31,135 bases of DNA from Plantago elongata (GCA_036897095.1 JAYMSP010001535.1:1-31135); one strand, 5' to 3'. Shown: positions 20,860 to 31,135, counted from the first letter of the stretch. The notes: a model not told the origin generated them from the letters alone. Program-made: numbers and translations.

Positions 20860-22802
20860 TTAGATTTTGTTGAATGCAACAATATCGCAACTCTGCACAT
20901 ATTCGTTGACAGGCTCAACAGTGAGACGCTCCTCAATGAGATCATCCACTGACACAAGATCATCAATTATGGTCATCATGATCTGAAGTTTCTTGATTCC
21001 ATAACCAACTGGCATAAGTTTTGCTGCAGATAACAAATAAATAAGATTCAGTTCTGTGCACAAAATATAAGTTTATATGTACTTGCACAAAAGAAAAGAA
21101 AACCATTGATACAATTTGCAATTGGAAACGTACATGCTCCCCAGAAGAGTCCCTCAAGCTCAACGCTGCGGACAGCCTCCTCCAACTTCTTCATGTCAGT
21201 CTCATCGTCCCATGGCTTAATATCCATTAGAACAGATGATTTACCACCTAAAAAAGGTAGGCAATCAAGTTAGAGAGTTACTCTAAACGTTGGTCAGAGG
21301 GTATCTTAACTAATACCACTTAATACAATACTTACTTTCTTTCTTTTTGGTGGTTGCAGCCTTGGCGGCATCCCTTTGTTCTGCTGCCTTTTTCTCCTCC
21401 TCAGTCTCGTCACCAAAGAGATCAAGATCGTCATCGTCATCAGCAGCAGACTCCTACAGAGTTTCAAACATAGCATCATTTAATTAATTAGATCTATGAT
21501 AACAAAATAAGAAAATAATAGAGAAACTTGCGAGTGACATGCTTCAACCAAATGAATCCAGATTATGCATCAAGTAAATGTGTACAAGGATGTTTCCTAA
21601 GAGAGACAGCAATAAACAAAAGACCAGCTAAGATTATACATAACAATCAGTTTTGCTTTAATATAGCAATAAAACACAAGAAACATGATTCAGATCACCC
21701 ACCTTAGTTTCTGCAGCTGGGGAAGATTCTGCGGGAGCAGAAATACCACCAATAGCTACACCAACCGCGCTGCCGGGGAAGCTAGAACATAAGGTAAACA
21801 TAACACATCAGCTATATTAGGTTAACATAAGATAGGGGTAATCAATCTTGCAAGTTGCAACAGACATGATACAATAGAACAATATTACAAACGTAGTAAA
21901 CATTCAACTTCCATTTAACAATTTTATTTCTAATAGGCAGCATAACATAGAAGTAATCAACTCTACAAAACAAACATGATTCTTTGGCTAAAGAATTCAA
22001 AGTTTGTAAGCTAAGTAGCTAACTACTGCGATTACACTATTAGTTTGTTTCCGCAACAAAGATGACTCAACAGAATACTGTTCTGAACTCTATCAAACTA
22101 ACCCATCACTTTAATTAGAATAAAAACCATTAGTCTTAGCTTCAATCAGACTCATTCTTTCTGATACGCAACATAAGCTAAGAGAAATCAATCTACAACA
22201 AACATGATTGATTCCTTACAATCAACATTGTCAAGAACTGATCACAGATTGTTTTGTTTGCGCAAGAAAGATTATCCAAACAGAAAATACCAACTTAGTA
22301 AATTCGATAAGCTCCTTCTTTCTAATTGAAATCACATGACAAAACATAACTATAATCGACTCACAAATATGATCCCAATTCCCACAATAATAAAAACCGG
22401 AACTTTTTCGGAATAAAAATCCCAACTTTGTACAAAAAAAAATTAAAACCATGTAAAAATCATACATTTCTTAACAATCAATTGGTGCATTACCTAGTGC
22501 TGAGCTGAGCAGAAACGCTGGCGTACCACTTGCTGGCATTAGGGTACAGATCTGCGCTTGGTTCAGCCACAGCAGCATAAACCTTCACATCATCTTTCGT
22601 GAGCTTATCACTGAAATCGAATCAAAATCAAGAATTTCAAATTTTGAAATTTGTATTTTACTGGATCGAACAAGCTCAATAGAATCAAATACAACAAAAC
22701 CAAACTCGATTCTTACCAGCATATGAAAGATTTGTCAGCGAGAAAGGCATCGAGAGCCTTGAGACCCGCCTCGGTGTGGAGATCTGTGAATGTTACAGCC
22801 AT
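20860..22802 (-). CDS. Elongation factor 1-beta (eEF1B guanine-nucleotide exchange subunit)
   Basis: Six coding exons: 22802-22717, 22610-22494, 21781-21703, 21453-21336, 21247-21134, 21023-20860 (stop TAA at 20862-20860), giving 225 residues as usual for plants. The N-terminal GST-C-like domain (about 1-70) begins [20 protein letters not shown]. An acidic linker (about 98-120) holds [18 protein letters not shown]. The C-terminal exchange domain (about 136-225) includes [40 protein letters not shown] and the terminal CDIVAFNKI. It recharges eEF1A with GTP during translation elongation in the cytosol, in complex with eEF1B-gamma. The N-terminus favours the plant 'beta' form over 'delta'. Every splice border is GT-AG and the phases agree. 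Confidence 0.96.
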
Positions 22803-22893
22803 TGTCTTCTTCTACGGAGGTGTGAGGTTTCCGAGAGATACTAGGTAGCTGGAATGGAAAGCAGAGGAGTAGAGTGGAAGAAGGGAAGCTGGG

Positions 22894-22914
22894 TTTTATA
22901 TGCTGAGAACCCTA
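22894..22914 (-). promoter_or_regulatory. EF1-beta promoter: TATA box and telo-box
   Basis: On the minus strand TATAAAA (22900-22894) is about 92-98 bases upstream of the ATG. AACCCTA lies on the plus strand at 22908-22914, just upstream of the TATA. Telo-boxes are a known feature of plant eEF1A and ribosomal protein promoters, which fits this translation-factor gene. Confidence 0.55.
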
Positions 22915-22919
22915 GCTGG

Positions 22920-23800
22920 ATTGTGTGTCGATATTGGAAGTTGTGGGGTTTGTTTGAGAATGTGATCAAAGTTAGAGGGTTGGTTTGTTATTTGGACGGT
23001 AAATTGAGCACATAAAATCCACAGAATATACTCCGCATGCCATTTTTATGCGTATGCGGTATGTTAATGAAACTTTATTTTGGTATATGAAATACAGCAT
23101 ACGTTTTATCACACTCTCTAATGAGTTTAATTATTCTATTTTAAGAAGCATTTTACCGAAGGTATAGTTCGTAGTTTATAGTCTAATAATTAATCACGTA
23201 GTTAATAATTTTTAATATGAAAATATGAAATTCAAAGTTTATATATTAAAAAAAATTAATCTAGCAAAGGCCTCTTTTAATTATCTCAAAATCGAATCTG
23301 TTCTAAATATATATGCCACGATTTTTAACAGGGAACAGGATATTTATAGATACTTTTTACACTTATTAATTTCAGATACTTTTCCAGAACTATAGATCAA
23401 TAGTTCGATACTATGTATGCTAACAATGCATAGTAGTCTCTACTGATTGTTTGATATAAAGGTGTATTATTTTAAATTCGCTTAATTAAAATTGTATTTT
23501 TTTCAATTAAAATTTAATGAACTGAACTGAAATGTACTGAACTGAATTAAATTGATTTCCAACTTGAACCCAAGCGAAGTGTATGTTTTCCTTCACAAAA
23601 AATGCATCTACAATAATTCTTTTTTCTAACTCCTATTTTATGAAATGTGTTTGTATGTACTAATACAACAATTAAAGCACTCGGTACAAGTTCGAGCTGT
23701 ACCTTTGAATAAAGCGTCCTACGACAGGAAGAAGCGCATGTGGTCAAAAAGGGACTGAGCTCGTTCGTCTTCCTCGTTCCCTCACTACCTGCAAAATCCA
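22920..23800. other. Divergent intergenic region between EF1-beta and THO7
   Basis: AT-rich, without a supported frame. A copy of the dispersed AT-rich repeat (ACTGAACTGAA-type) is at about 23490-23560. The part near 23760-23834 is probably the THO7 transcription start and first leader exon. Confidence 0.5.
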
Positions 23801-23801
23801 G

Positions 23802-24144
23802 AAACCCTAGTACCTGTCGATCATCAACAACCTGGTAATTATTCAAATTGATTTTTTTCTTTTAGCTTTCCTTTCATGGATTCTCAATTACCTCTTCGTT
23901 CACTTTTTTCCTTCATTTTTTTTGTTTGCATTTCACTTTACACATGCATCTGAACCAACTGTAATGAACTCAGTTTATGCAAATTCCTTCTTTATAAGCA
24001 CATATATATGCAATTTAGCGCGATTTGAATCAATTGGTTGAAATTACACTGAATTGTTTGTTACATCAGCTCATTATGAGCTAATTTGCCTTACTGTAAG
24101 ACTAGTTTGATGTTATGAGCTAATTATATGTAGTGATCATGCAG
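23802..24144 (+). promoter_or_regulatory. THO7 leader: telo-box and probable 5' UTR intron
   Basis: AAACCCTA is at 23802-23809. CCTG|GTAATT at 23834/23835 and TCATGCAG|GCAAAT at 24144/24145 define a likely 5' UTR intron of 310 bp ending 40 bases before the ATG at 24185. The intron borders are inferred from motifs only. Confidence 0.5.
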
Positions 24145-24184
24145 GCAAATCTTGTTAGCTAGGATTTGGAATTTGATTGATTAA

Positions 24185-25551
24185 ATGTTGAAAGCGAGGA
24201 AGGTTTCTGGCAGGGGAGAGACTGCAGCTGCACACTATGCTTTCGGGCCGCTTGAGGATGACATAATAATTAAGCACCGGCTGTTGACACGTACGACGAC
24301 AACGAGAGGAGAACCTCCATTGAAGAAGCTTCAGAAGAAGTTCACGACCTTTGCTGTGGAGGTTGATAAGGATGTGGAAAACTATGGGGACTGTGAGAGG
24401 CTTGCGAAGGCTTTCTTGCAGGAGCTGAATACTTTTGAGATTCCACTGCTCAAGAGTAAGGCGGTTATAGATGCGAACCTTAGGGAGAAGGAGAATTTTA
24501 ATGATTTGAAGGATGAGATAAATAGGCAGATTTTGCAGGCGCAAGGGGATATAGAAGACCTGAAGAAACAGCTGGAGGAGAGCAAGATTGAGAGACAGCA
24601 CAAGGAGGAGTGTGAGGCTATTAGGAAGTTGATTGCTATGCAGCCACCAAGGTCGGAGACACAGAAAGGCATTACGGAACTTGAGAAAGAGATTGGGCGG
24701 TTAGACGCTGAGAACACTTCTGGCTCAAGGACGCTGGAGCTTCGCAAGAAGCAATTCACCCTCCTGCTACATGTGGTGCGTAATTTTATTCATATTGGAA
24801 AACAACACTGATATCTTATGTCTTCTTTTACTGTCTAACTTTCCATTATTCTAATCTTAGTGATGCACTTAATATCATGACATGTCCCGTTGCTACTACT
24901 TTTCAACCAGTAATATTGTATTGCAAAACTTGCATTTTGTAGAGAAGGGAATGTAAAACAGGCAGTATATTTCTTACTCACGAATATTGCAACATAATAG
25001 TATTTACCTCAGAATATGTGTAGAAATTTGTGGTGTTGTTTCACTACTGTAAGGACTAAGGTCCATTTTTAATTGCAGTATATTGGTGGACTTTGCATTC
25101 CACTACAAGCTGCACATTAGGATGTGGTGCATAATTTGTTTGTGCCATTTGTGCACACAGCCATATAACTGCTGACTTCAGTTTCAACTGTAACTTGCAC
25201 CTGCAAATGTGTATCTGTCATCCTTAGACAAAGAAGAGGGTGCCTGGAACCCCATAACGACCTAGCACTACTCACACCTTTTTTGCTATGAATAAAAATC
25301 TCCTAGCGGCTAGCACTACTCACACCCTGTAACGACCTTTAGCTAATAGCTAGGAACCCCACTGATGATACTGTGCTGCATTCCTCATACTCAGTAGTCC
25401 CTGATGCATCTGAATACAGGTAGACGAGCTTCAGAACACCATTGAGGAAGAACAGAAAAGTTTAATGGAAGAAATGAGAGCAGCAATAGATGAGCCTAAA
25501 TCCGGAGTAGAAGATCTTAATGCCGCACCTGAAGCTATGGCTATTGATTAA
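24185..25551 (+). CDS. THO7: THO complex subunit 7 (THO7/THOC7 homologue)
   Basis: Two coding exons, 24185-24775 and 25420-25551, give 240 residues. The first 20 residues are basic. The Tho7/Mft1-like region (about 25-180) contains [40 protein letters not shown] and [17 protein letters not shown]. Predicted coiled coil runs through about 85-220, and exon 2 continues [15 protein letters not shown]. The exon junction CATGTG|GTGCGT to ACAG|GTAGAC gives LLLHVVDELQ, the length expected from animal THOC7. THO/TREX links transcription to mRNA export and, in plants, to small-RNA biogenesis, in the nucleus. AAAAG|GTATTG just after the stop could be a 3' UTR donor. Confidence 0.94.
25262..25326 (+). 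repeat. Short direct repeat in the THO7 intron
   Basis: CTAGCACTACTCACACC occurs at 25262-25278 and again at 25310-25326. Related flanks, TAACGACCT and GGAACCCCA, also occur twice nearby. It looks like a local duplication with rearrangement; no function is suggested. Confidence 0.7.
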
Positions 25552-27277
25552 AAGGTATTGTTTATACTCATGTCCCATCTTATATTTGTTTGTGCTACAG
25601 GTCACATTCCTGAAGAAATTTGTCCTTAGCGTGACTCGTTCTGGAAAATGAGTTACATAGAGTCTGTACCAATATTATGTTGTGGATATTTCTCCTACTG
25701 TTCTGGTTTCATAACTGAAGATGTGGGGATAGCTGGATAAGTTGTGGTTTTTAAGTTTGAGATTATGATTTGTTGTTCTTATGCTGATCCTTAGGTGGTT
25801 AAGATAAGCATTTCCATTACATAGATTCTGTTTGTTGATTTTAAGTTTCTCGTTCTGGGCGTGAGTTTTAAAGGTGAACGGCGTACTTCTTACATGGATT
25901 CTTAATCTTAAGCTACAATATAAGCTAGTCTTCAAGTTATCACTTGGCATACTTATCTTTGCTCATTTTCATGGCCTTTGGAGTCCTGCTCTTTACAACC
26001 CTTTAAGTGAATACATACAGTGTCTATCAACCGCTGTTTGGACCATTCCCGGTTATGACATGCACAAACATGCAGGAAATTGATGGTGGAAACTGGATAG
26101 GACCTAGAAGACAGACCTTGCTCTGTATTTGTTGCCATGGCGCAAGCACAACTCCAGAAGCCCAAGCTGCAGAACCCATACATTGATTCTCCTTCCCAGT
26201 TCTGTAATTCTATTTGCAGTATTATACAAGTGCATCAATCTATTCAACATTCTCTTGGAACAGCGGCGGTCTCTGCATTATGTTCGTTTCCTCACAATTC
26301 GAAAATTAGTTTTCCCGGTTCTGTTTGTCATCTGGACTCTGGAGTACAACTTTTTCAGTAATAACACAATTAATTAAATCTATATATCAATTAATTAAAA
26401 TTAAGATTACTGGTTTAATGGGGACATAATTATTAATTAGAAAGCATGCATGTAAATTCTAGTGCAATTATCTAACTTCGTAACATAAATTACATGAGAA
26501 ATTCTCCATAGCTGTTCCACTTAATATAGAACAATAGACAATGCATAAAAAAATAAAAAAATTAATAATTCACATATAAAGTTATACAATTAGTATTTAA
26601 TATTGTTTTACTCTTGAGACTCTTACAAAACTTTAGATTTCTATAAATTTTGGTACTAAACTAGAGTAGATAAAAGTACAATCGTAATTTGACATATATT
26701 TTTAATTTTTTAAAAATAAAATAATTCATTTTAACTCACTGAGATTTCAGTGCTTTAAAGGGATATGAATGGTAGAGTTGAACATACTTAAACGAACTAA
26801 ACATATCATTTAGTGAGTTCGGCATGAAGTTAACGAAAAGTTGTTTTTCAAATTTGAACTCGATTTCAATAAGTAGGCTCGATCTCGACTCTTCGATTCG
26901 AACTCTGGTCGAGTTTATTAACAAAAATACATATAATTTTTTTTAATTATATGTATTCAACCGAGCATTGTTAAATATTTAATAATTAAACTTGATAACT
27001 TAAAATTAGACTCAGCTCGACCATCTCGGATTAACTCAATGTTTAATGAGTGTAACTGTAACCACGTAATTCTCGTTGCTGAGAAAAATAACACTCAATT
27101 ACATCGTGAGAAATAATTGAATCAAGGACAAGAAAGAATATAGAAATCTACAGAAGAAACCGATTCCTTTCCTGTCCAAATTTGACTTGCACAATCGCAG
27201 ATATAAAAAATCACCCTCGAGGTGCACACACACTCACATTTCTTCTCTACAGAAGAAGTAGAAGCTCAGAAATTTTC
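25552..27277. other. Intergenic: THO7 3' region and CMK upstream region
   Basis: 25552 to about 26350 is probably THO7 3' UTR and downstream DNA. 26360-27060 is very AT-rich and holds a 13-bp perfect inverted repeat (26926-26938 against 26945-26957), next to TCGA-rich sequence (about 26868-26913) of the kind found in degenerate plant repeats. The stretch before 27278 has CT-rich and CACACAC leader-like sequence. No gene could be supported. Confidence 0.45.
26926..26957. repeat. AT-rich inverted repeat
   Basis: AATACATATAATT (26926-26938) is the exact reverse complement of 26945-26957, with a six-T loop. The flanks carry GATCTCGACTCTTCGATTCG-type sequence. It is possibly the remains of a small foldback transposon. 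Confidence 0.6.
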
Positions 27278-27283
27278 ATGTGA
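27278..27283 (+). promoter_or_regulatory. Minimal start-stop uORF (ATG TGA) in the CMK leader
   Basis: ATG at 27278-27280 is followed at once by TGA, 51 bases before the CMK start codon. Whether it lies in the mature leader depends on the transcription start, which is not known. Confidence 0.45.
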
Positions 27284-27333
27284 ATTATCTCTGCATAATC
27301 ATTTCAACTCTGTTTTACTGTTTATCCTCTCCA

Positions 27334-30300
27334 ATGGCTTCCTTACACTCTCTCTGCAGTCACCACCTATATTCTTCACCCTACAATGCCAAATCCCAGT
27401 TCAATTCTTTCAAAAGAAGAAGCTTTTCTTCACCTTCCGTGTTTCAGAAAAAGAATCAGCTTTCGATTACCCATTTGGTCAAAGCCACTGCTTCTGATTC
27501 AACAGAAACTGACAAGAAGAAAGTAGAGGTATGTTGGTTTTATTCAATTGAGTTTAGGGAAAGGGAAAGATTCGTGCTTGATGTGAATTGGGCTGCATTT
27601 CTTGATTGGTGATTATTAAGAGCCGATTTTCCGTTTATTGTTTCGTTTCGGTTCTTGTTGTGTATTGTTTTTGAAGTTTAGTTAAGGGAAAAGGAAAGAT
27701 TCTTGCTTTATGTGAATTGGACTGCATTTCTTTGTTTGATGATTCTTAAGAGTGCCAATTTTCTGTTTGCTTGTTCTAGCATAACTGAATGTGTTTCTTG
27801 ATTTGTGGGCAGGTAACGTATGATTTGGAGGATAAATTCAATAGATTAGCAGATGAAGTGGATAAGGAGGCTGGTTTGTCAAGGCTAACTCTCTTTTCAC
27901 CTTGCAAGGTTAGGTAATTGAATTCCGTTACGTGTTTTCGTAAAGCTAGAATGTGGCCTATTTAGCTCTTTCATTTGGTGACTTTGGATTTTGAAGTGCA
28001 GATTAATGTCTTCTTGAGAATAACAGGCAAGAGAGCGGACGGATATCATGATCTGGCATCTCTTTTTCATGTAATTACAGTTTTGCGTCCGTATTTTGCA
28101 ATTGTTTTTCCTGCATAAACTTCTTGCTTACATGATACAATGCCACCTCTCCCAGCAGGCTTGGGTTTGAGATGAAGCAGTTCTACTTTAGAATATACAG
28201 CTGCAAACTATCTAGATATAAAGCTTATAGGGAATCTTCCGTTGTTTGTGATATGAGATAGTTGTTTGTTCTGCAGGTCATCAGTTTAGGAGATAAAATT
28301 AAGTTCTCGTTGTCCCCTTCAAAGTCAAATGATCGCTTATCGACCAATGTCCCTGGAGTTCCCCTTGATGACAGAAATTTGGTACTGTTGGAGCTCTTTA
28401 TTTCTCGCAAAATTTGGTTTCTGATAAATAGTTTTTGTGTGGAAACTTGAAAGTTCTTAGTAAATCATTCTTATGCAGATAATAAAAGCTCTTAATCTAT
28501 TCAGGAAAAAGACAGGGACCGACCAACATTTTTGGGTAAAATCCTGAATCCTAAATCGATGATGCACCTGTTACACGACATTCTTTGCCATTATTTGAAC
28601 TGATCTATAGTCATTCTTTCTTCTGCTAGATCCACCTTGACAAGAGGGTGCCAACAGGTGCTGGGCTTGGTGGTGGCAGCAGTAATGCTGCTACTGCCTT
28701 GTGGGCAGCAAATCAGTTTAGTGGTTGTGTTGCCACGGAAAAAGAGCTCCAAGAGTGGTCGGGTGAAATCGGCTCAGATATTCCCTTCTTTTTTTCACAT
28801 GGAGCTGCTTATTGCACAGGTCGAGGCGAGGTATGCTTTAATCATGGGCAACAGTTGAAGTCCCTCTATCATTATCAGTTGTTGACTTTTATCTTACATT
28901 CTGATATTTTATAAAGCAAGATGGATTCATAAAAACATTCATATGTGGCTATGATAAAAGAGATAAATAACTCAAAATATTAGGAGGTTCATTATATCTG
29001 GTTAATTGTCTTGAGTAGATTTTCCCTCGACGAAGGATGTAGTTATCTATGTTATGATGGATTTATCTGTAATTTGTCACAAATGCATAAAGAAGTCCTA
29101 TCAGTAACTATTTTATATCCCAGGTAATTGAGGATATTCCTCCTCCCATCTCTTTTGATGTGCCTATGGTTCTCATTAAACCTCCAGAAGCATGTCCCAC
29201 AGCTGCTGTTTACAAGGTATTTTTTAGATCATAGTAAATGGCAGATTGTATTTTCTGATGGTTTCTAAACTCTCCTTACAATTTCTCTGTTTAGTGCCTT
29301 AGCATGGACCAGACAAGCAACATTGATCCTCTGACTTTGCTAGAGAAAATTGTAAAGAATGGAATATCACAAGATGTTTGTGTCAATGATCTAGGTATGA
29401 GTTTTGGAACTGTTTACAACTTACGAGCATTAAACTGATGATTGTGTTGGATATTCTTTGAGGCAAACAAGTGAGTACCTTATGATGAGATGACCTATAT
29501 ATCTCTTTAGTTAGAAGTTGATTCCATCAGACAGTACTATCATCTTCTCTAGATGCAACTGTTATAAGATTATCATTGGACATTGTTGTCATTGCAGAAC
29601 CTCCGGCATTCGAAGTCCTCCCATCATTAAAGCGATTGAAGCAGCGAATAGCAGCTGCAGGCCGAGGACAGTATGATGCTGTTTTCATGTCTGGGAGGTA
29701 AGTTTACCCATCCTAAACCAGGAATCGTACGATGCAATGGGAGTATATGAATTCGATTTTTATATGCAGTCCATAAATGTGGACACCCATGTCGTTTATA
29801 TGTATTATACTCTTTACTCAGTTCCAAACTTAATCAAGCAAGAAACGGTTTAGCATATGTCGGCTAAAAGATTTATAGAAATAATGACTTGTACACTGAA
29901 CACTTCGCTCCAAAATGACATAACTGTTTCTTTTTGGTAGTTGTATGCAACATGTATCTTTCAACAGCATAATATGAGATTCATACTTCATTACCATTAA
30001 TCTGTTACATGTAATGCCTTCTGAACCGATTTCTCATATAATATGCAGTGGCAGCACAATCGTGGGGGTTGGCTCTCCAGACCCCCCTCAATTTGTCTAC
30101 GATGAGGATGACTACAAGGATGTCTTTTTGTCTGGTAACTCACCTTGCTCATGATCAGTATAAATCTTCTCATCTTCTGGATGAAACCAACATAATCATT
30201 CTGCTATAACTGATTCATGTTGGGTTGTGAATGCAGAAGCCAGCTTCATTACCCGACCGATGAATCAATGGTACACAGAACCTGCTTCAACACATGTTCC

Positions 30301-30337
30301 TCCCTCCACAGTGGAGTCTTCCCGGTCTGTTCAATAG
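27334..30337 (+). CDS. ISPE: 4-diphosphocytidyl-2-C-methyl-D-erythritol kinase, chloroplastic (CMK)
   Basis: Eleven coding exons: 27334-27528, 27813-27908, 28002-28070, 28277-28381, 28479-28535, 28630-28830, 29124-29216, 29295-29394, 29598-29697, 30049-30134 and 30237-30337, giving 400 residues with matching phases and GT-AG borders. Residues 1 to about 60 are rich in S/K/R with almost no acidic residues: a chloroplast transit peptide. The GHMP-kinase core shows SPCKINVFLRITGKRADGYH (K97, Y112, H113), the ATP loop PTGAGLGGGSSNAA (182-195), IGSDIPFFF with the likely catalytic D224, and the C-terminal MSGSGST motif (about 336-342). The enzyme phosphorylates CDP-methylerythritol at the 2-hydroxyl, step four of the plastid MEP pathway to isoprenoids. 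The tail (ASFITRPMNQWYTEPAST) is typical of plant forms. A GTG-initiated extension of the first exon frame exists but has no ATG. Confidence 0.97.
27552..27768 (+). repeat. Tandem duplication in CMK intron 1
   Basis: About 27552-27636 and 27675-27768 are two copies of the same sequence. Shared blocks are GGGAAAGGGAAAGATTC or GGGAAAAGGAAAGATTC, TGTGAATTGG, CTGCATTTCTT, TGATTATTAAGAG or TGATTCTTAAGAG, and ATTTTCCGTTT or ATTTTCTGTTT. Both lie inside intron 1 (27529-27812). Confidence 0.8.
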
Positions 30338-30944
30338 TTTCCTTTTGTGAAAATGGGGTTGAATTTATATAATGTATGATGATTCAAATCACAAAGTTAT
30401 AGAGTCTAGCGTTTGCCTTTCAGTGGTTTTGAGCAGATAGATGAGTACCGTTCAGTCGTTTTAGCAGAAATCTCACTTTTGAGCCTTTGAGTTAGAACGT
30501 GTATATACTCTTGAAGTTCACAGTGCAGAAGAACTTATGCATCCAACGAACAATGTATATCCCTTACTTAACAGTACCATGTGTGAGCAATTTCCTCACC
30601 TAATAGAATCAAACAAATAGTCAACCAACGAATACGATCTATTCTCTTCAACTGAAATTTATTAAATTCAGTTGAATGAAATTGAAGTGTGGTATAAATT
30701 ATAACTAAACATAATTGAACTGAATGGAATCGAACTAAATTAATTTTAGAGATAATTACATACACCTCCCCTGCAGGATGCCTATGTTGCATCTGAATCC
30801 TCCGGGATTAACAATTACATCCAGGTCCATAAATCAGTTTTTACGTTGACCAGCTTAATTCACTATTCATTTTTCTTGCAAATCAAACACGGTCTTAGCC
30901 AATTCTTTTCACTTTTACTTCCTTTGTTTGGGAAAATTACAGTA
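30338..30944. other. CMK 3' region and intergenic DNA
   Basis: The first 150-250 bases are presumably CMK 3' UTR. A dispersed AT-rich repeat lies at about 30640-30745; 22 bases at 30647-30668 are identical to 14475-14496. The final part before the histone-like segment includes TTACAG at 30937-30942, which could be an acceptor-like site. Confidence 0.45.
30647..30745. repeat. Dispersed AT-rich repeat, copy near the right end
   Basis: 30647-30668 matches 14475-14496 over 22 bases. Similarity continues with a GGTATAAAT block and AATTGAACTGAATGG-like sequence. A weaker relative lies at about 23490-23560, and the hairpin at 2185-2246 shares the TTCAATT/AATTGAA core. It is probably an old short transposon family. 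Confidence 0.6.
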
Positions 30945-31135
30945 TCTTCTTCCACCCACCAAACTTCTTCCGTCAGAAAGCCCACCGAAGGAAAAGCTCC
31001 TCGCAAGCAGCTCGCAACCAAGGCCGCTCGCAAGTATGCACCGGCCACCGATGGAGTGAAGAAGCCCCATCATTTCCGCGCCTCATCTCCTCCGGTTTGC
31101 GCCTCTTCCAGCTCCACCAAATCCGCCACCGACGC
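30945..31135 (+). pseudogene. Histone H3.1-like fragment, no start codon, runs off the window
   Basis: From 30960 the frame reads [20 protein letters not shown] and then [20 protein letters not shown]. Against histone H3, K9, K14, K18, K23, K27, K36 and K37 are kept, while S10 is P, G12 is E, S28 is Y, G33 is D and R40 is H. Residue 31 is A and residue 41 is F, as in canonical H3.1 rather than plant H3.3. The position of the start Met is a TCT codon, two codons are inserted after T6, and after F41-R42 the match is lost in this frame (possible deletion or frameshift). This is most likely a pseudogene; a divergent H3 variant with an upstream coding exon cannot be excluded, because the rest lies outside the window. 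Confidence 0.72.

Noticed and set aside
24155-24601. 148-codon minus-strand frame opposite THO7
   Set aside because: Antisense shadow of the THO7 exon, without recognisable domains.
26137-26361. 74-codon frame beginning MAQAQLQKPKLQ
   Set aside because: The start context is reasonable, but there is no recognisable family and no clear promoter or splice partner, and it sits in the likely THO7 downstream region. Not enough support.
27280-27333. N-terminal extension of CMK
   Set aside because: The extended frame begins with GTG, not ATG; the ATG at 27334 gives a normal transit peptide.
30863-31048. 61-codon minus-strand frame at the right end
   Set aside because: Complement of the histone H3-like segment; no independent support.
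1-31135. CRISPR array, operon or gene cluster for one pathway
   Set aside because: Genes are split by spliceosomal introns, lie on both strands and belong to unrelated pathways; no regularly spaced repeats were seen.

Overview
This is a nuclear window from a flowering plant, almost certainly a eudicot. All coding genes have plant-specific relatives (BLISTER, group-A bZIP, plastid ISPE with a transit-peptide-like leader, UBA2). Introns are short and AT-rich with GT-AG borders, intergenic DNA is AT-rich, and there are traces of plant LINE and SINE elements. The species cannot be named from the sequence. Exon borders were placed by hand from splice signals, reading frame and remembered family conservation; no database search was run.

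Layout, left to right: (1) a single-coding-exon UBA2-type RNA-binding protein, minus strand, 159-1625. (2) A 14-coding-exon BLISTER-like coiled-coil gene, minus strand, 2976-14073, with a small tRNA-derived SINE in one intron. (3) A 5'-truncated, decayed L1-type LINE, minus strand, about 14936-16215, keeping zinc-knuckle-like and RNase H regions. (4) An ABI5-like/AREB3-type bZIP gene, plus strand, 17821-19489, with a probable 5' leader intron made of three imperfect repeats and a GC-AG coding intron. (5) Elongation factor 1-beta, minus strand, 20860-22802, six coding exons, convergent with the bZIP across a duplicated block of about 204 bp. (6) THO complex subunit 7, plus strand, 24185-25551, divergent from EF1-beta. 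(7) Plastid 4-diphosphocytidyl-2-C-methyl-D-erythritol kinase (CMK/ISPE), plus strand, 27334-30337, eleven exons. (8) A degenerate histone H3.1-like fragment running off the right edge.

The genes are not an operon or a biosynthetic cluster. They are unrelated nuclear genes: several serve RNA handling and translation (UBA2, THO7, EF1-beta), two serve regulation (BLISTER, bZIP), and one serves plastid isoprenoid synthesis. Telo-box motifs (AACCCTA) lie in the leader or promoter regions of UBA2, EF1-beta and THO7. The bZIP carries a DRE core and two ABRE cores just upstream, which would fit ABA/stress control and possible autoregulation.

I found no convincing new multi-gene system. The points most worth a second look are the GC-AG intron inside the bZIP domain, the triplicated 5' leader intron, a splice donor abutting the UBA2 stop codon, the BLISTER exon 3/4 junction where the better-looking donor creates a stop, and the histone H3-like fragment without a start codon.
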